Assembly: GCA_023428065.1 (NCBI GenBank)
Contig: JAEYZI010000055.1
Location: 1 to 40,038 of the forward strand
Source: Actinomycetes bacterium
GTDB lineage: Bacteria; Actinomycetota; Actinomycetes; Actinomycetales; Microbacteriaceae
Direction: 5' to 3'
DNA: 40,038 nucleotides
The first letter of the stretch is position 1; each line of letters begins with the position of its first letter. A model generated the notes under the pieces. That model saw only the letters and a list, made by a program, of their open reading frames with translations. It ran no database searches and was not told the DNA's origin. This document shows positions 1 through 7,334 of this stretch, one piece after another. A program made the translations under genes and the position numbers.

Positions 1-58
1 GGGCGGGGGGGGGGGGGGGGGGGGGGGGGGCCCCCCCCCCCACGGCGGTGCTGGGGTG
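1..58. other. poly-G/poly-C tract at the window edge
   Basis: Bases 5-30 are an unbroken run of G and bases 31-41 an unbroken run of C, directly downstream of the pstS stop codon. It could be a G:C hairpin in the pstS-pstC gap, or a sequencing or assembly artefact at a contig end. The sequence alone cannot separate these. Confidence 0.6.
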
Positions 59-1153
59 CTACTTGATGGAGGCGATCGCGTCGGCGACCTTGGCCGAGAG
101 GTCCTCCGACAGCGGGGCGGCGCCCGCCGCCTCCGCGGCGACCTTCTGGCCGTCGGGGCTCGTGATGTAGCCGATGTAGGCCTTCACGAACTCGCCCTTG
201 GCGGCATCCGCGTACTCGGTGCACACGATGCTGTACGAGACGAGCACGAGCGGGTAGTGGCTCGGGTCGGTCGTCTTGCGGTCGAGCCTGAAGGCGAGGT
301 CGTCGGCCGCGCGGCCCTCGACGAGCGGCGACTCGGCGACGACCGCGGCGGCCGCCTCCGGGGTGTAGCCCACGAACTCGTCGCCCACCTTGATCTTGGC
401 GGTGCCGAGGTCGCCGGCCTTCGAGGCGTCGGCGTAGCCGATCGTGCCGGTGCCGTTCTTCACGGCGTCGACGACGCCCGAGGTGCCCTGGGCGCCTTCA
501 CCGCTCTTGTAGGGGAAGGCGTCGGCCGGCTTGGCGTCCCACACCTCGGGTGCCACCTGGTTGAGGTAGTCCGCGAAGTTCTTCGTGGTGCCGGAGTCGT
601 CCGAGCGGTGCACGGCCGTGATCGCGGTGGAGGGCAGCTTCGCACCCTCGTTGAGGGCCGCGATCGCGGGGTCGTTCCACGTCGTGATGTCGCCCTTGAA
701 GATCTTCGCGAGGGTCGCGGCGTCGAGGTTCAGCTCGTCGACGCCCTCGACGTTGAAGATCACCGCGATGGGGGAGATGTAGGTGGGGATGTCGATGGCC
801 GTCGCGCCCGCGGCGCACGCCGCGAAGGTCTCGGCGAGCTCGTCGTCGGACAGGGCCGAGTCGGAGCCGGCCCAGTCGGAGCCGCCCGCGATGAAGGTCT
901 CGCGGCCCGCGCCCGAGCCGCTCGGCTCGTAGTTGATCGTGACGTCCGGGTTGGCGGTCTGGAAGGCCGCGATCCAGGCGTCCTGGGCCGAGGCCTGCGA
1001 CGACGCACCCGCGCCGTTGAACGTGCCGGAGAGGCCGCTGCCGGGAGCGGACGAGTCGCCGCCCGTCGGCCCCTCGTTGGCGGCGCACGAGCTGAGCGCG
1101 AGCGCGCCCACGAGTGCGAGGGCGGCGATACCGCCGGTACGCGTGATCTTCAC
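59..1153 (-). CDS. pstS: phosphate ABC transporter substrate-binding lipoprotein PstS
   Basis: 364 aa. This is the extracytoplasmic phosphate receptor of the high-affinity PstSCAB importer. The GTG start at 1153 follows GAAGGG with good spacing. A short basic N-terminus and hydrophobic stretch lead to a lipobox L20-S21-S22-C23, so the mature protein is lipid-anchored. Phosphate-loop signatures are visible: GAGASSQ near residues 47-53, GSDWAGSDSAL near 91-101 and RSDDSGTTKNF near 182-192, as in PBP-like PstS proteins. It reads toward the window edge, where pstC, pstA and pstB would be expected but cannot be seen. A -10-like TAGCGT (complement of 1211-1216) and a PHO box upstream indicate induction by phosphate starvation. 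Confidence 0.96.
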   Translation of the reverse strand: MKITRTGGIAALALVGALALSSCAANEGPTGGDSSAPGSGLSGTFNGAGASSQASAQDAWIAAFQTANPDVTINYEPSGSGAGRETFIAGGSDWAGSDSALSDDELAETFAACAAGATAIDIPTYISPIAVIFNVEGVDELNLDAATLAKIFKGDITTWNDPAIAALNEGAKLPSTAITAVHRSDDSGTTKNFADYLNQVAPEVWDAKPADAFPYKSGEGAQGTSGVVDAVKNGTGTIGYADASKAGDLGTAKIKVGDEFVGYTPEAAAAVVAESPLVEGRAADDLAFRLDRKTTDPSHYPLVLVSYSIVCTEYADAAKGEFVKAYIGYITSPDGQKVAAEAAGAAPLSEDLSAKVADAIASIK

Positions 1154-1243
1154 TGTGTTCCCTTCGGGAATGTCGGTCAGGTGTCGAGGCTCTTGGCGGC
1201 CTCGCTGCCGACGCTAGGAAGCGACGGTGTCCAGGTTCGACGG

Positions 1244-1276
1244 GAAGGGTGAACGGAAGGTGAACGCGACGGGAAC
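1244..1276 (-). promoter_or_regulatory. PHO box upstream of pstS
   Basis: Read on the minus strand, two adjacent 11-mers GTTCACCTTCC (1265-1255) and GTTCACCCTTC (1254-1244) form direct repeats in exact 11-bp phase. A degenerate third unit GTTCCCGTCGC (1276-1266) abuts them. This matches the actinobacterial PhoP/RegX3 PHO-box pattern G(G/T)TCA-rich 11-mers. It lies upstream of a -10-like TAGCGT at 1216-1211. Confidence 0.85.
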
Positions 1277-2217
1277 TACGCGGTGGGCGAATGCACCTCG
1301 ACGGCCACGATCCCCGACTCGGGGTGATCGACAGGAATGTGAAGGACGGCGTATTCGCCCGTCGCGAGGGCCGCGGCGCGCTGCAGCTTCGTGCTGCCCG
1401 AGGTGTGCGTCTCCTCCGCGACGGCGGCGATGATCTGGGGGAGCACGGGGCCGTGGCTGCACAGCACCACCGGCTCCGCCTTCCGCACGAGGGTCGCGAT
1501 GAACTCGCGCACCGCCTTGCCGCCCGAGCGGTAGGCGTCCTGGCTGATCGTGTGCTCCTCCTCGACGGGGAGCCCCGTGACGCGCGAGGTCGGCGCGATC
1601 GTGCGCAGGCAGCGTTCGGCCGTGGAGCTCACAAGCTCCCGCGGTCGGAAGGCGGCGATGCCGTGCGAGACGCTCATCGACTGGTCGATGCCGCGCTGCA
1701 TGAGCGGGCGCGTCGCATCCGGACCGTCCCAGTCCTCCGCGGGGACCGCCTTGCCGTGCCGCAGGGCGACGATCGGGAAGGTGCGCGCGCGGCCCTGCGC
1801 GTGCAGCTCGGCGAAGCGCTCGACGATGTCGACGTCGTGCGGGTAGCTGAGCACCTTGCGGGCCTTCTTCAACCCCACCCAGCGCAGCTGCTCGATCTCG
1901 TCGTTCGACACGAAGGTCGAGTTGGCGATCGCCTCGGGGCTCACCTCGCCCGCCCAGTAGTACACGTGCTTGTCGCGCCCGCCGGGCAGCTGGTACTCGA
2001 CGACGCCGAGCGGCGCGCCGAGGGCGATGATGAGGCCCGTCTCCTCGGCGATCTCGCGCACCGCCGTCTCGGGGAGCGTCTCGCCCGGGTCGACCTTGCC
2101 CTTCGGGAGCGACACGTCCTTGTGCTGCGTGCGGTGCACGAGCAGGATCTTCGGCTTGCCCTTCTTCGAGAGCCGCCAGCACACGGCACCGGCCGCGAGC
2201 ACGGGCGAGGGGCTCAT
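1276..2217 (-). CDS. mutT1: Nudix hydrolase fused to a histidine phosphatase domain (MutT1 type)
   Basis: 313 aa. Residues about 5-140 form a Nudix hydrolase with a complete box, G40 to L62, containing the catalytic REIAEE at 54-59. Residues about 145-310 form a histidine phosphatase with RHG at 153-155 and a second SHG near residue 250. The two-domain layout is that of mycobacterial MutT1, which sanitises 8-oxo-dGTP and hydrolyses diadenosine polyphosphates. The ATG overlaps the ppk stop as ATGA, so the two genes are translationally coupled. The mycobacterial orthologue is also next to ppk1. Substrate is inferred from architecture and synteny. Confidence 0.9.
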   Translation of the reverse strand: MSPSPVLAAGAVCWRLSKKGKPKILLVHRTQHKDVSLPKGKVDPGETLPETAVREIAEETGLIIALGAPLGVVEYQLPGGRDKHVYYWAGEVSPEAIANSTFVSNDEIEQLRWVGLKKARKVLSYPHDVDIVERFAELHAQGRARTFPIVALRHGKAVPAEDWDGPDATRPLMQRGIDQSMSVSHGIAAFRPRELVSSTAERCLRTIAPTSRVTGLPVEEEHTISQDAYRSGGKAVREFIATLVRKAEPVVLCSHGPVLPQIIAAVAEETHTSGSTKLQRAAALATGEYAVLHIPVDHPESGIVAVEVHSPTA

Positions 2218-4388
2218 CGGGCGCCTCCCGGGCGGCGACGGCTCGACACCCGGCGCCAGGTCTCGTCCTGCAGGTCGACGAGCCGCCGCCCGTCGGCGTC
2301 GCGGTCGTGGCGCACCCAGTCGCCGTCGGGCTGCAGGTGCCAGGAGGAGGTTCCGCTGTCCATCGCGAGGTCGATGAGCGCGTTCGTCTCGGCGATGTGG
2401 GCGGGGTCCTCGAGCCGCACGAGGGCCTCGACGCGCCGGTCGAGGTTGCGGTGCATCATGTCGGCGCTGCCGATGTACACCTGCGGGTCGCCGTCGTTCT
2501 CGAACCAGAAGATGCGCGAGTGCTCGAGGTAGCGCCCGAGGATCGAGCGCACCCGGATGTTGTCGGACAGGCCCGGCACGCCGGGGCGCAGCGAGCAGAT
2601 GCCCCGCACCCAGATGTCGACCGGCACGCCCGCCTGGCTGGCCCGGTAGAGCCCGTCGATGATGGCCTCGTCGACCATCGAGTTGACCTTGATGCGGATG
2701 CCGCTCGGCTTCCCGGCGCGCGCGTTCTCGGCCTCCTGCTCGATCTGCTTGAGCAGGCCCTTGCGCAGGTACCGGGGCGCGACGAGCAGGCGCTTGAACT
2801 TCTTCTCGATCGCGTAGCCCGAGAGCTCGTTGAAGAGGCGCGTGAGGTCCTTGCCGACCTGGTCGTCATCCGTCAGCAGGCCGAGGTCCTCGTAGACGCG
2901 GCTCGTCTTCGGGTTGTAGTTGCCTGTGCCGATGTGGCTGTAGTGCTTGAGCGTGCCGCCCTCCTGCCGCACGACGAGCGCGAGCTTGCAGTGCGTCTTG
3001 AGGCCCACGAGTCCGTAGACCACGTGCACGCCCGCGCGCTCGAGCTTGCGCGCCCAGCTGATGTTGGCCTGCTCGTCGAAGCGCGCCTTGATCTCGACGA
3101 GGGCGAGCACCGCCTTGCCCGCCTCGGCCGCGTCGATGAGCGCCTCGACGATGGGGCTGTCGCCGCTCGTGCGGTAGAGGGTCTGCTTGATGGCGAGCAC
3201 GTTGGGGTCGGCCGCGGCCTGCTCGAGGAAGGCCTGCACGCTCGTCGCGAACGACTCGTACGGGTGGTGCAGCAGGATGTCGCCCCTGCTGATCGACGCG
3301 AAGATGTCGGGCTTGTCGGTGGGCTCGGCGGGCTGCAGCTCGACCGCGGTGGTGGGCACGCGGCGCGGGAAGCGCAGATCCGGGCGGTCGATCGAGGAGA
3401 GCTCGAAGAGGCCGCCGAGGTCGAGCGGCGACGGCAGCCGGTACACCTCGCGATCGGTGATGCGCAGCTCCTGCATGAGCAGGCCGAGCGTCACCTCGTC
3501 CATGTCGTCGGAGATCTCGAGGCGGATGGGGGAGCCGAACCGTCGCCGCAGCAGCTCCTTCTCGAGGGCCTGCAGGAGGTTCTCGGTCTCGTCCTCCTCG
3601 ATCACGACGTCCTCGTTGCGCGTGACGCGGAACTCGTGATGCTCGAGCACCTCCATGCCGGGGAAGAGCTCGCCGAGGTGGTTTGCGATGAGGTCCTCGA
3701 GGGCGATGTAGCGGCGCGTGCCGCTCGTCTCCGGCAGCTGCACGAAGCGGGGCAGGTTGGTCGGCACCTTGAGGCGCGCGAACTCCACCTTCTCGGTCTT
3801 GGGGTTGCGCACCCGGATGGCGAGGTTGAGGGAGAGCCCCGAGATGTAGGGGAACGGGTGCGCCGGGTCGACCGCGAGCGGCATGAGCACGGGGAAGATC
3901 TGGTTCTGGAAGATGTCGTGCAGGCGCTCGCGGTCGTCGTCCGAGAGGTCGCCCCACGTCTCGATGTGGATGCCGGCCTCGTCGAGCGCGGGCTTCACGA
4001 GGTCGCGGAAGGCGCGCGCGTGACGCTCCTGCAGCTCGTGCGCCCGCAGCGAGATGTCGTTGAGCACGTCGAGGGGCGCGCGGCCCACGTTGGTGGGCAC
4101 GGCGAGGCCCGTGTCGATGCGGCGCTTGAGGCCGGCGACCCGCACCATGAAGAACTCGTCGAGGTTCGACGCGAAGATCGCGAGGAAGTTGGAGCGCTCG
4201 AGCAGCGGCAGGTCGGGGTCCTCGGCGAGTTCGAGCACGCGCTGGTTGAACGCGAGCCAGCTGAGCTCTCGGTCGAGGAAGCGGTCGGGCGGGAGCGTGC
4301 CGTCGTCGACGGGTGCCGGATCCGCCTCGTAGTCGTCGAGCAGATCCGCGGCCAGCGTGGCGTCGCCCAGCGGGCTGTTCGTCTCCAT
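2214..4388 (-). CDS. ppk: polyphosphate kinase 1
   Basis: 724 aa, normal length for Ppk1. It transfers the gamma phosphate of ATP to a growing polyphosphate chain, reversibly. The N-terminal domain begins at about residue 35 (RFLDRELSWLAFNQRVLELA) and contains ASNLDEFFMVRV, a family signature. The two phospholipase D-like catalytic segments are visible: HYSHIGTGNYNPKTSRVYED near residues 481-500, with the phosphorylated histidine, and YIGSADMMHRNLDRR near 637-651. It is the first gene of ppk-mutT1, followed by pstS on the same strand, giving a phosphate storage and uptake cluster. A single PHO-like 11-mer (complement of 4407-4417) lies upstream, but without a second unit this is weak. Confidence 0.97.
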   Translation of the reverse strand: METNSPLGDATLAADLLDDYEADPAPVDDGTLPPDRFLDRELSWLAFNQRVLELAEDPDLPLLERSNFLAIFASNLDEFFMVRVAGLKRRIDTGLAVPTNVGRAPLDVLNDISLRAHELQERHARAFRDLVKPALDEAGIHIETWGDLSDDDRERLHDIFQNQIFPVLMPLAVDPAHPFPYISGLSLNLAIRVRNPKTEKVEFARLKVPTNLPRFVQLPETSGTRRYIALEDLIANHLGELFPGMEVLEHHEFRVTRNEDVVIEEDETENLLQALEKELLRRRFGSPIRLEISDDMDEVTLGLLMQELRITDREVYRLPSPLDLGGLFELSSIDRPDLRFPRRVPTTAVELQPAEPTDKPDIFASISRGDILLHHPYESFATSVQAFLEQAAADPNVLAIKQTLYRTSGDSPIVEALIDAAEAGKAVLALVEIKARFDEQANISWARKLERAGVHVVYGLVGLKTHCKLALVVRQEGGTLKHYSHIGTGNYNPKTSRVYEDLGLLTDDDQVGKDLTRLFNELSGYAIEKKFKRLLVAPRYLRKGLLKQIEQEAENARAGKPSGIRIKVNSMVDEAIIDGLYRASQAGVPVDIWVRGICSLRPGVPGLSDNIRVRSILGRYLEHSRIFWFENDGDPQVYIGSADMMHRNLDRRVEALVRLEDPAHIAETNALIDLAMDSGTSSWHLQPDGDWVRHDRDADGRRLVDLQDETWRRVSSRRRPGGAR

Positions 4389-4451
4389 CGCCCTATCCTG
4401 CCAGCAACAGGGTGAACCGCGACGGTCTCGCGTATGTCGGATCCGAGCGCG

Positions 4452-5138
4452 TCAGACGCCCGTGCCGACCGACGCCTGGTCGTCTTCGTAGACGTTGAAG
4501 CGGTAGCCGACGTTGCGCACGGTGCCGATGAGGGAGTCGAGCTCGCCGAGCTTCGCGCGCAGGCGCCGCACGTGCACGTCGACGGTGCGGGTGCCCCCGA
4601 AGTAGTCGTAGCCCCACACCTCGGAGAGCAGCTGCTCGCGCGTGAAGACGCGGCTCGGGTGCGTCGCGAGGAAGCGCAGCAGCTCGAACTCCTTGAAGGT
4701 GAGGTCGAGCGGGCGCCCGTGCACCTTCGCCGAGTAGCTCGCCTCGTCGATGACGACGCCCGACGCCTGGATCTTCGAGACCGAGCTCTCCTTCGCCAGA
4801 CGGTCGATCACGAGGCGGATGCGCGCATCCGTCTCCGCGGGCCCCGCGGTCGAGAGGATCACCTCGTCGATGCCCCAGTCGGCCGAGACGGCCGTGAGCC
4901 CGCCCTCGGTGAGCACGAGCACGAGCGGCACCCCGAGCCCCGTCGTGCGCAGGATCTTGCACAGCGACTTGGCGCTCGCGAGGTCCTGCCGCGCGTCGAC
5001 GAAGACGAGGTCGGCGGTGGGGGCGTTGACGAGCGCGGCCGGTTCGGCGGGGATGACGCGCACGCGGTGGCTGAGCAGACCGAGCGCCGGCAACACGTCT
5101 GTGTCGGCCGCGGAGCTCAGGATCAGCAGCTGCGCCAC
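4452..5138 (-). CDS. glnR: OmpR-family orphan response regulator GlnR
   Basis: 228 aa from GTG at 5138, which follows AAAGGA at about 7 bases. An upstream in-frame extension to 5459 lacks any family similarity and runs through the divergent gene, so it was rejected. The N-terminal receiver domain (1-115) aligns by eye with Streptomyces GlnR (LPALGLL, LVLVLTEGGL, ADWGIDEV). It keeps an aspartate at residue 48, but the acidic pocket residues of true phospho-receivers are replaced. The C-terminal winged helix (about 125-220) has FKEFELLRFL, WGYDYFGGTRTVDVHVRRLR and VRNVGYRF. GlnR controls nitrogen assimilation genes in actinobacteria, usually without a partner kinase; none is adjacent here. Confidence 0.93.
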   Translation of the reverse strand: MAQLLILSSAADTDVLPALGLLSHRVRVIPAEPAALVNAPTADLVFVDARQDLASAKSLCKILRTTGLGVPLVLVLTEGGLTAVSADWGIDEVILSTAGPAETDARIRLVIDRLAKESSVSKIQASGVVIDEASYSAKVHGRPLDLTFKEFELLRFLATHPSRVFTREQLLSEVWGYDYFGGTRTVDVHVRRLRAKLGELDSLIGTVRNVGYRFNVYEDDQASVGTGV

Positions 5139-5179
5139 GCAGTTCCTTTCGAGGCGTCTCGGGTTCGTCGCTACGCGAC

Positions 5180-5199
5180 AGTGTACGCAGCCGTAGGCT
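5180..5199. promoter_or_regulatory. back-to-back promoters of glnR and the 5206 gene
   Basis: On the minus strand TACACT (5185-5180) is a good -10 for glnR, giving a leader of about 35 bases. On the plus strand TAGGCT (5194-5199) sits 6 bases before GTG 5206 and suggests a leaderless transcript. The two -10 elements are only 8 bases apart, so the promoters interlock. Confidence 0.6.
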
Positions 5200-5205
5200 G
5201 GGTGA

Positions 5206-5481
5206 GTGGCTCTCTCGTTGCGCAGCGTCATCCCGGTCTGGGCGGCCGCCGCGCTCGGCGCTGTCGCGGTGGTCGTCTTCGCCCCGTCGGCGCCCCTCAC
5301 CTGGATCCCGGTGGTCATGGCCGCCGTCGTGCTCCTGACGTTCACGATCCAGTTGAGCCTCGCGCGCAAGGAGGGGCTCGTCGAGCGCATCGTCGCGAGC
5401 CTGAGCGGCGCGCTCGGCATCCTCGTGCTCGCGACCGCGCTCATCTGGGTCGTCGCCATCGCGGGCCCCGGCGGCGCCTGA
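5206..5481 (+). CDS. small membrane protein, unknown function
   Basis: 91 aa with three predicted membrane segments, at about residues 7-25, 31-49 and 65-86, separated by a short charged loop (ARKEGLVER). I do not recognise a characterised family. It is divergent from glnR and lies upstream of the small 36-residue membrane peptide and the nitrobindin-like gene. The GTG start is placed 6 bases after a TAGGCT -10 element, with no ribosome-binding site, as for other leaderless genes here. Function is unknown. Confidence 0.8.
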   Translation: MALSLRSVIPVWAAAALGAVAVVVFAPSAPLTWIPVVMAAVVLLTFTIQLSLARKEGLVERIVASLSGALGILVLATALIWVVAIAGPGGA

Positions 5482-5494
5482 CCCGCGGGCGCAC

Positions 5495-5500
5495 TAGACT
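5495..5500 (+). promoter_or_regulatory. leaderless-type -10 element (TAGACT)
   Basis: TAGACT ends 7 bases before ATG 5508, and no Shine-Dalgarno sequence lies between them. Confidence 0.55.
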
Positions 5501-5507
5501 CGACATC

Positions 5508-5618
5508 ATGATGCTGGCGCTCGAGCTCTTCTTCATCGGTCTGCTCGGCCTCGCGACGCTGTCCATCGGCGCCGTCTCCGTCGTGGTGCTCTATAACCTG
5601 TTCCGCGGCCAGAGCTGA
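5508..5618 (+). CDS. 36-residue single-span membrane peptide
   Basis: Encodes MMLALELFFIGLLGLATLSI followed by a further hydrophobic stretch and a polar end NLFRGQS: one transmembrane helix with a short tail. It has its own -10-like element (TAGACT, 5495-5500) and stops 4 bases before the nitrobindin-like start, so it is probably translationally coupled to it. The second ATG (5511) is an alternative start. No function is known to me. Support is the promoter placement, the hydrophobic pattern and the tight spacing; homology was not tested. Confidence 0.6.
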   Translation: MMLALELFFIGLLGLATLSIGAVSVVVLYNLFRGQS

Positions 5619-5622
5619 GGCC

Positions 5623-6255
5623 GTGTTCGAGCTCGACGTCGACCTCCCGGCCGAACTCGTCCCGCTCTCCTGGCTGATCGGGGTCTGGGAGGGAAGCGGC
5701 GTCGTGGCCTACAAGGTCGGCGACGAGGTCCGCGAGTACGAGTTCGGGCAGCGCATCGCGTTCAGCCACGACGGCACGCCCCACCTGCAGTACTCGAGCA
5801 CCGCGTGGCTCCTGCCCGAGGTCGAGGCCGACGCCTCCGACGACGACGCGGCGCCGCATCCGCGTCACCTCTTCTCCGAGATCGGCTACTGGCGCCTCTC
5901 GCGCCCCCTCGGCCCGGCGGATGACGGTCCCGCGATGCTGCCGGGAACCGGCGCGCCCGTGTTCCAGACGGCGGAGGCCGTGGAGACACTGCGTAACGCC
6001 CACGGCGCGTTCGACATCGAGGTGCTGCTCGTGCAGCCGGGTGGCGTGAGCGAGCTCTACCTCGGCGAGATCAACGGTCCGCGCGTCGACCTCGCGACGG
6101 ATGCCGTGCTGCGCTCGGCCACCGCGAAGGAGTACTCGGCGGCGACGCGGCTCTACGGCCTCGTGGAGGACCACCTGCTGTGGGCGTGGGACATCGCGGC
6201 CCTCGGCCAGGACCTGCGCACGCACGCCTCCGGGCGATTGGCGCGCGTCGAATGA
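5623..6255 (+). CDS. nitrobindin-like haem-binding beta-barrel protein (FABP family, DUF1794)
   Basis: 210 aa. Residues 20-26 read GVWEGSG, the GxWxGxG signature of nitrobindins. The C-terminal segment HLLWAWDIAALG with H184 and a later H201 corresponds to the conserved region carrying the proximal haem histidine. Family members, including the mycobacterial THAP4/Rv2717c-like proteins, bind ferric haem in a 10-strand barrel and are linked to NO or peroxynitrite chemistry. GTG start. The stop overlaps the start of ygfZ as ATGA, forming a tight operon with an Fe-S-related folate protein. An acidic insertion at about residues 65-85 is unusual. The exact ligand is inferred. Confidence 0.85.
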   Translation: MFELDVDLPAELVPLSWLIGVWEGSGVVAYKVGDEVREYEFGQRIAFSHDGTPHLQYSSTAWLLPEVEADASDDDAAPHPRHLFSEIGYWRLSRPLGPADDGPAMLPGTGAPVFQTAEAVETLRNAHGAFDIEVLLVQPGGVSELYLGEINGPRVDLATDAVLRSATAKEYSAATRLYGLVEDHLLWAWDIAALGQDLRTHASGRLARVE

Positions 6256-7334
6256 CCTCGCCGTTCGCGGCACGCCCGGGCGCGGTGGGAGACCCGCCCG
6301 AGCACTACGGCGACCCGATCGGCGAGCAGCGCCCGCTCGAGGCGGGGCGCGCGATCGTCGACCTCTCGGATCGCGACGTCGTGTCGCTCACGGGGCCCGA
6401 CCGGCTGAGGCTGCTCGACTCGCTCACCTCGCAGTCGCTCGCCGGGCTCGCGCCCGGCGCATCCGCCGAGACGCTCCTGCTCGACCCGAGCGGCCGCATC
6501 GAGTACGTCGCGCGGGTGTTCGACGACGGCGAGGTCACCTGGCTCCTCATGGACGCGGGCACGGGCGCGGGCTTCGCGACCTTCCTCGACCGCATGCGCT
6601 TCATGCTGCAGGTGCAGGTCGCGGATCGCACGCACGAGTTCGCGACGATCGGCACCTTCGGCGAGGCGCCCGAGGCGACGGCCGCCCCGAACGGCGTGCC
6701 GCTCGTGTGGGTCGACCCGTGGGGCGAGGTGCAGGTCGGCGGCTTCCAGTACGCGACGGGGTCGCATCCGGCCTCGGGGTGGAGCTATCGCGAGGCGCTC
6801 GTGGAGCGGCCGCGGCTCGCCGAGCTCGTCGATGCGCCCGCCGCGGGCACCCTCGCGCTCGAGGCGCTACGGATCGCCGCGTGGCGGCCGCGCGCGGCGA
6901 CCGAGCTCGACGCGACCGCCATCCCGCACGAGTTCGACTGGCTGCGCTCGGCCGTGCACCTCGCCAAGGGCTGCTACCGGGGGCAGGAGACGGTCGCCAA
7001 GGTGCACAACCTCGGGCACCCGCCGCGTCGCCTCGTGCTCTTGCACCTCGACGGCTCCGACGCCGCGCTGCCCGCACCGGGCGCCGAGGTGCGCCTCGGG
7101 CGTCCGGAGGCCGAGGGTGCCGTCGTGGGCCGTGTCACGGCGGCCGCGTGGCACCACGAGCTCGGCCCGATCGCCCTCGCCGTCGTGAAGCGCTCGGCGG
7201 ATGCGGCGTCCGAGCTCACGGTCGTCGCCGACGACGTGCTCGTGCCCGCCGCGCAGCAGCTCATCGTGCCGCCCGACGCGGGCGCGACGGCCGACGTGCC
7301 CCGCATCCCGCGGCTCGGGGCCGTGCGCCGCTGA
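6252..7334 (+). CDS. ygfZ: YgfZ/GcvT-like folate-binding protein
   Basis: 360 aa from ATG 6252, overlapping the previous stop; the longer reading upstream is the other gene's frame. The GcvT-like fold carries the diagnostic motif KGCYRGQE at residues 239-246, whose cysteine is required in YgfZ proteins. YgfZ uses tetrahydrofolate to support repair or assembly of certain Fe-S enzymes. Residues about 250-300 have the HNLGHPPRRL segment and a C-terminal beta-barrel-like domain. It is cotranscribed with the nitrobindin-like gene and probably with the FUSC gene, whose start touches its stop. Confidence 0.9.
   Translation: MTSPFAARPGAVGDPPEHYGDPIGEQRPLEAGRAIVDLSDRDVVSLTGPDRLRLLDSLTSQSLAGLAPGASAETLLLDPSGRIEYVARVFDDGEVTWLLMDAGTGAGFATFLDRMRFMLQVQVADRTHEFATIGTFGEAPEATAAPNGVPLVWVDPWGEVQVGGFQYATGSHPASGWSYREALVERPRLAELVDAPAAGTLALEALRIAAWRPRAATELDATAIPHEFDWLRSAVHLAKGCYRGQETVAKVHNLGHPPRRLVLLHLDGSDAALPAPGAEVRLGRPEAEGAVVGRVTAAAWHHELGPIALAVVKRSADAASELTVVADDVLVPAAQQLIVPPDAGATADVPRIPRLGAVRR

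Noticed and set aside
2307..4415. 702-codon open frame on the plus strand opposite ppk
   Set aside because: It is a GC-skew shadow of ppk: low-complexity Arg/Val/Glu/Asp-rich sequence, no domain, and the minus strand encodes an intact Ppk1.
4407..4417. PHO box for ppk
   Set aside because: Only one 11-mer fits the pattern; the adjacent 11-mers on both sides do not match, unlike at pstS and phoU.
4452..5459. 335-codon version of glnR
   Set aside because: The extra 107 residues are low-complexity and overlap the divergent gene. GTG 5138 has a ribosome-binding site and matches GlnR from its first residue.
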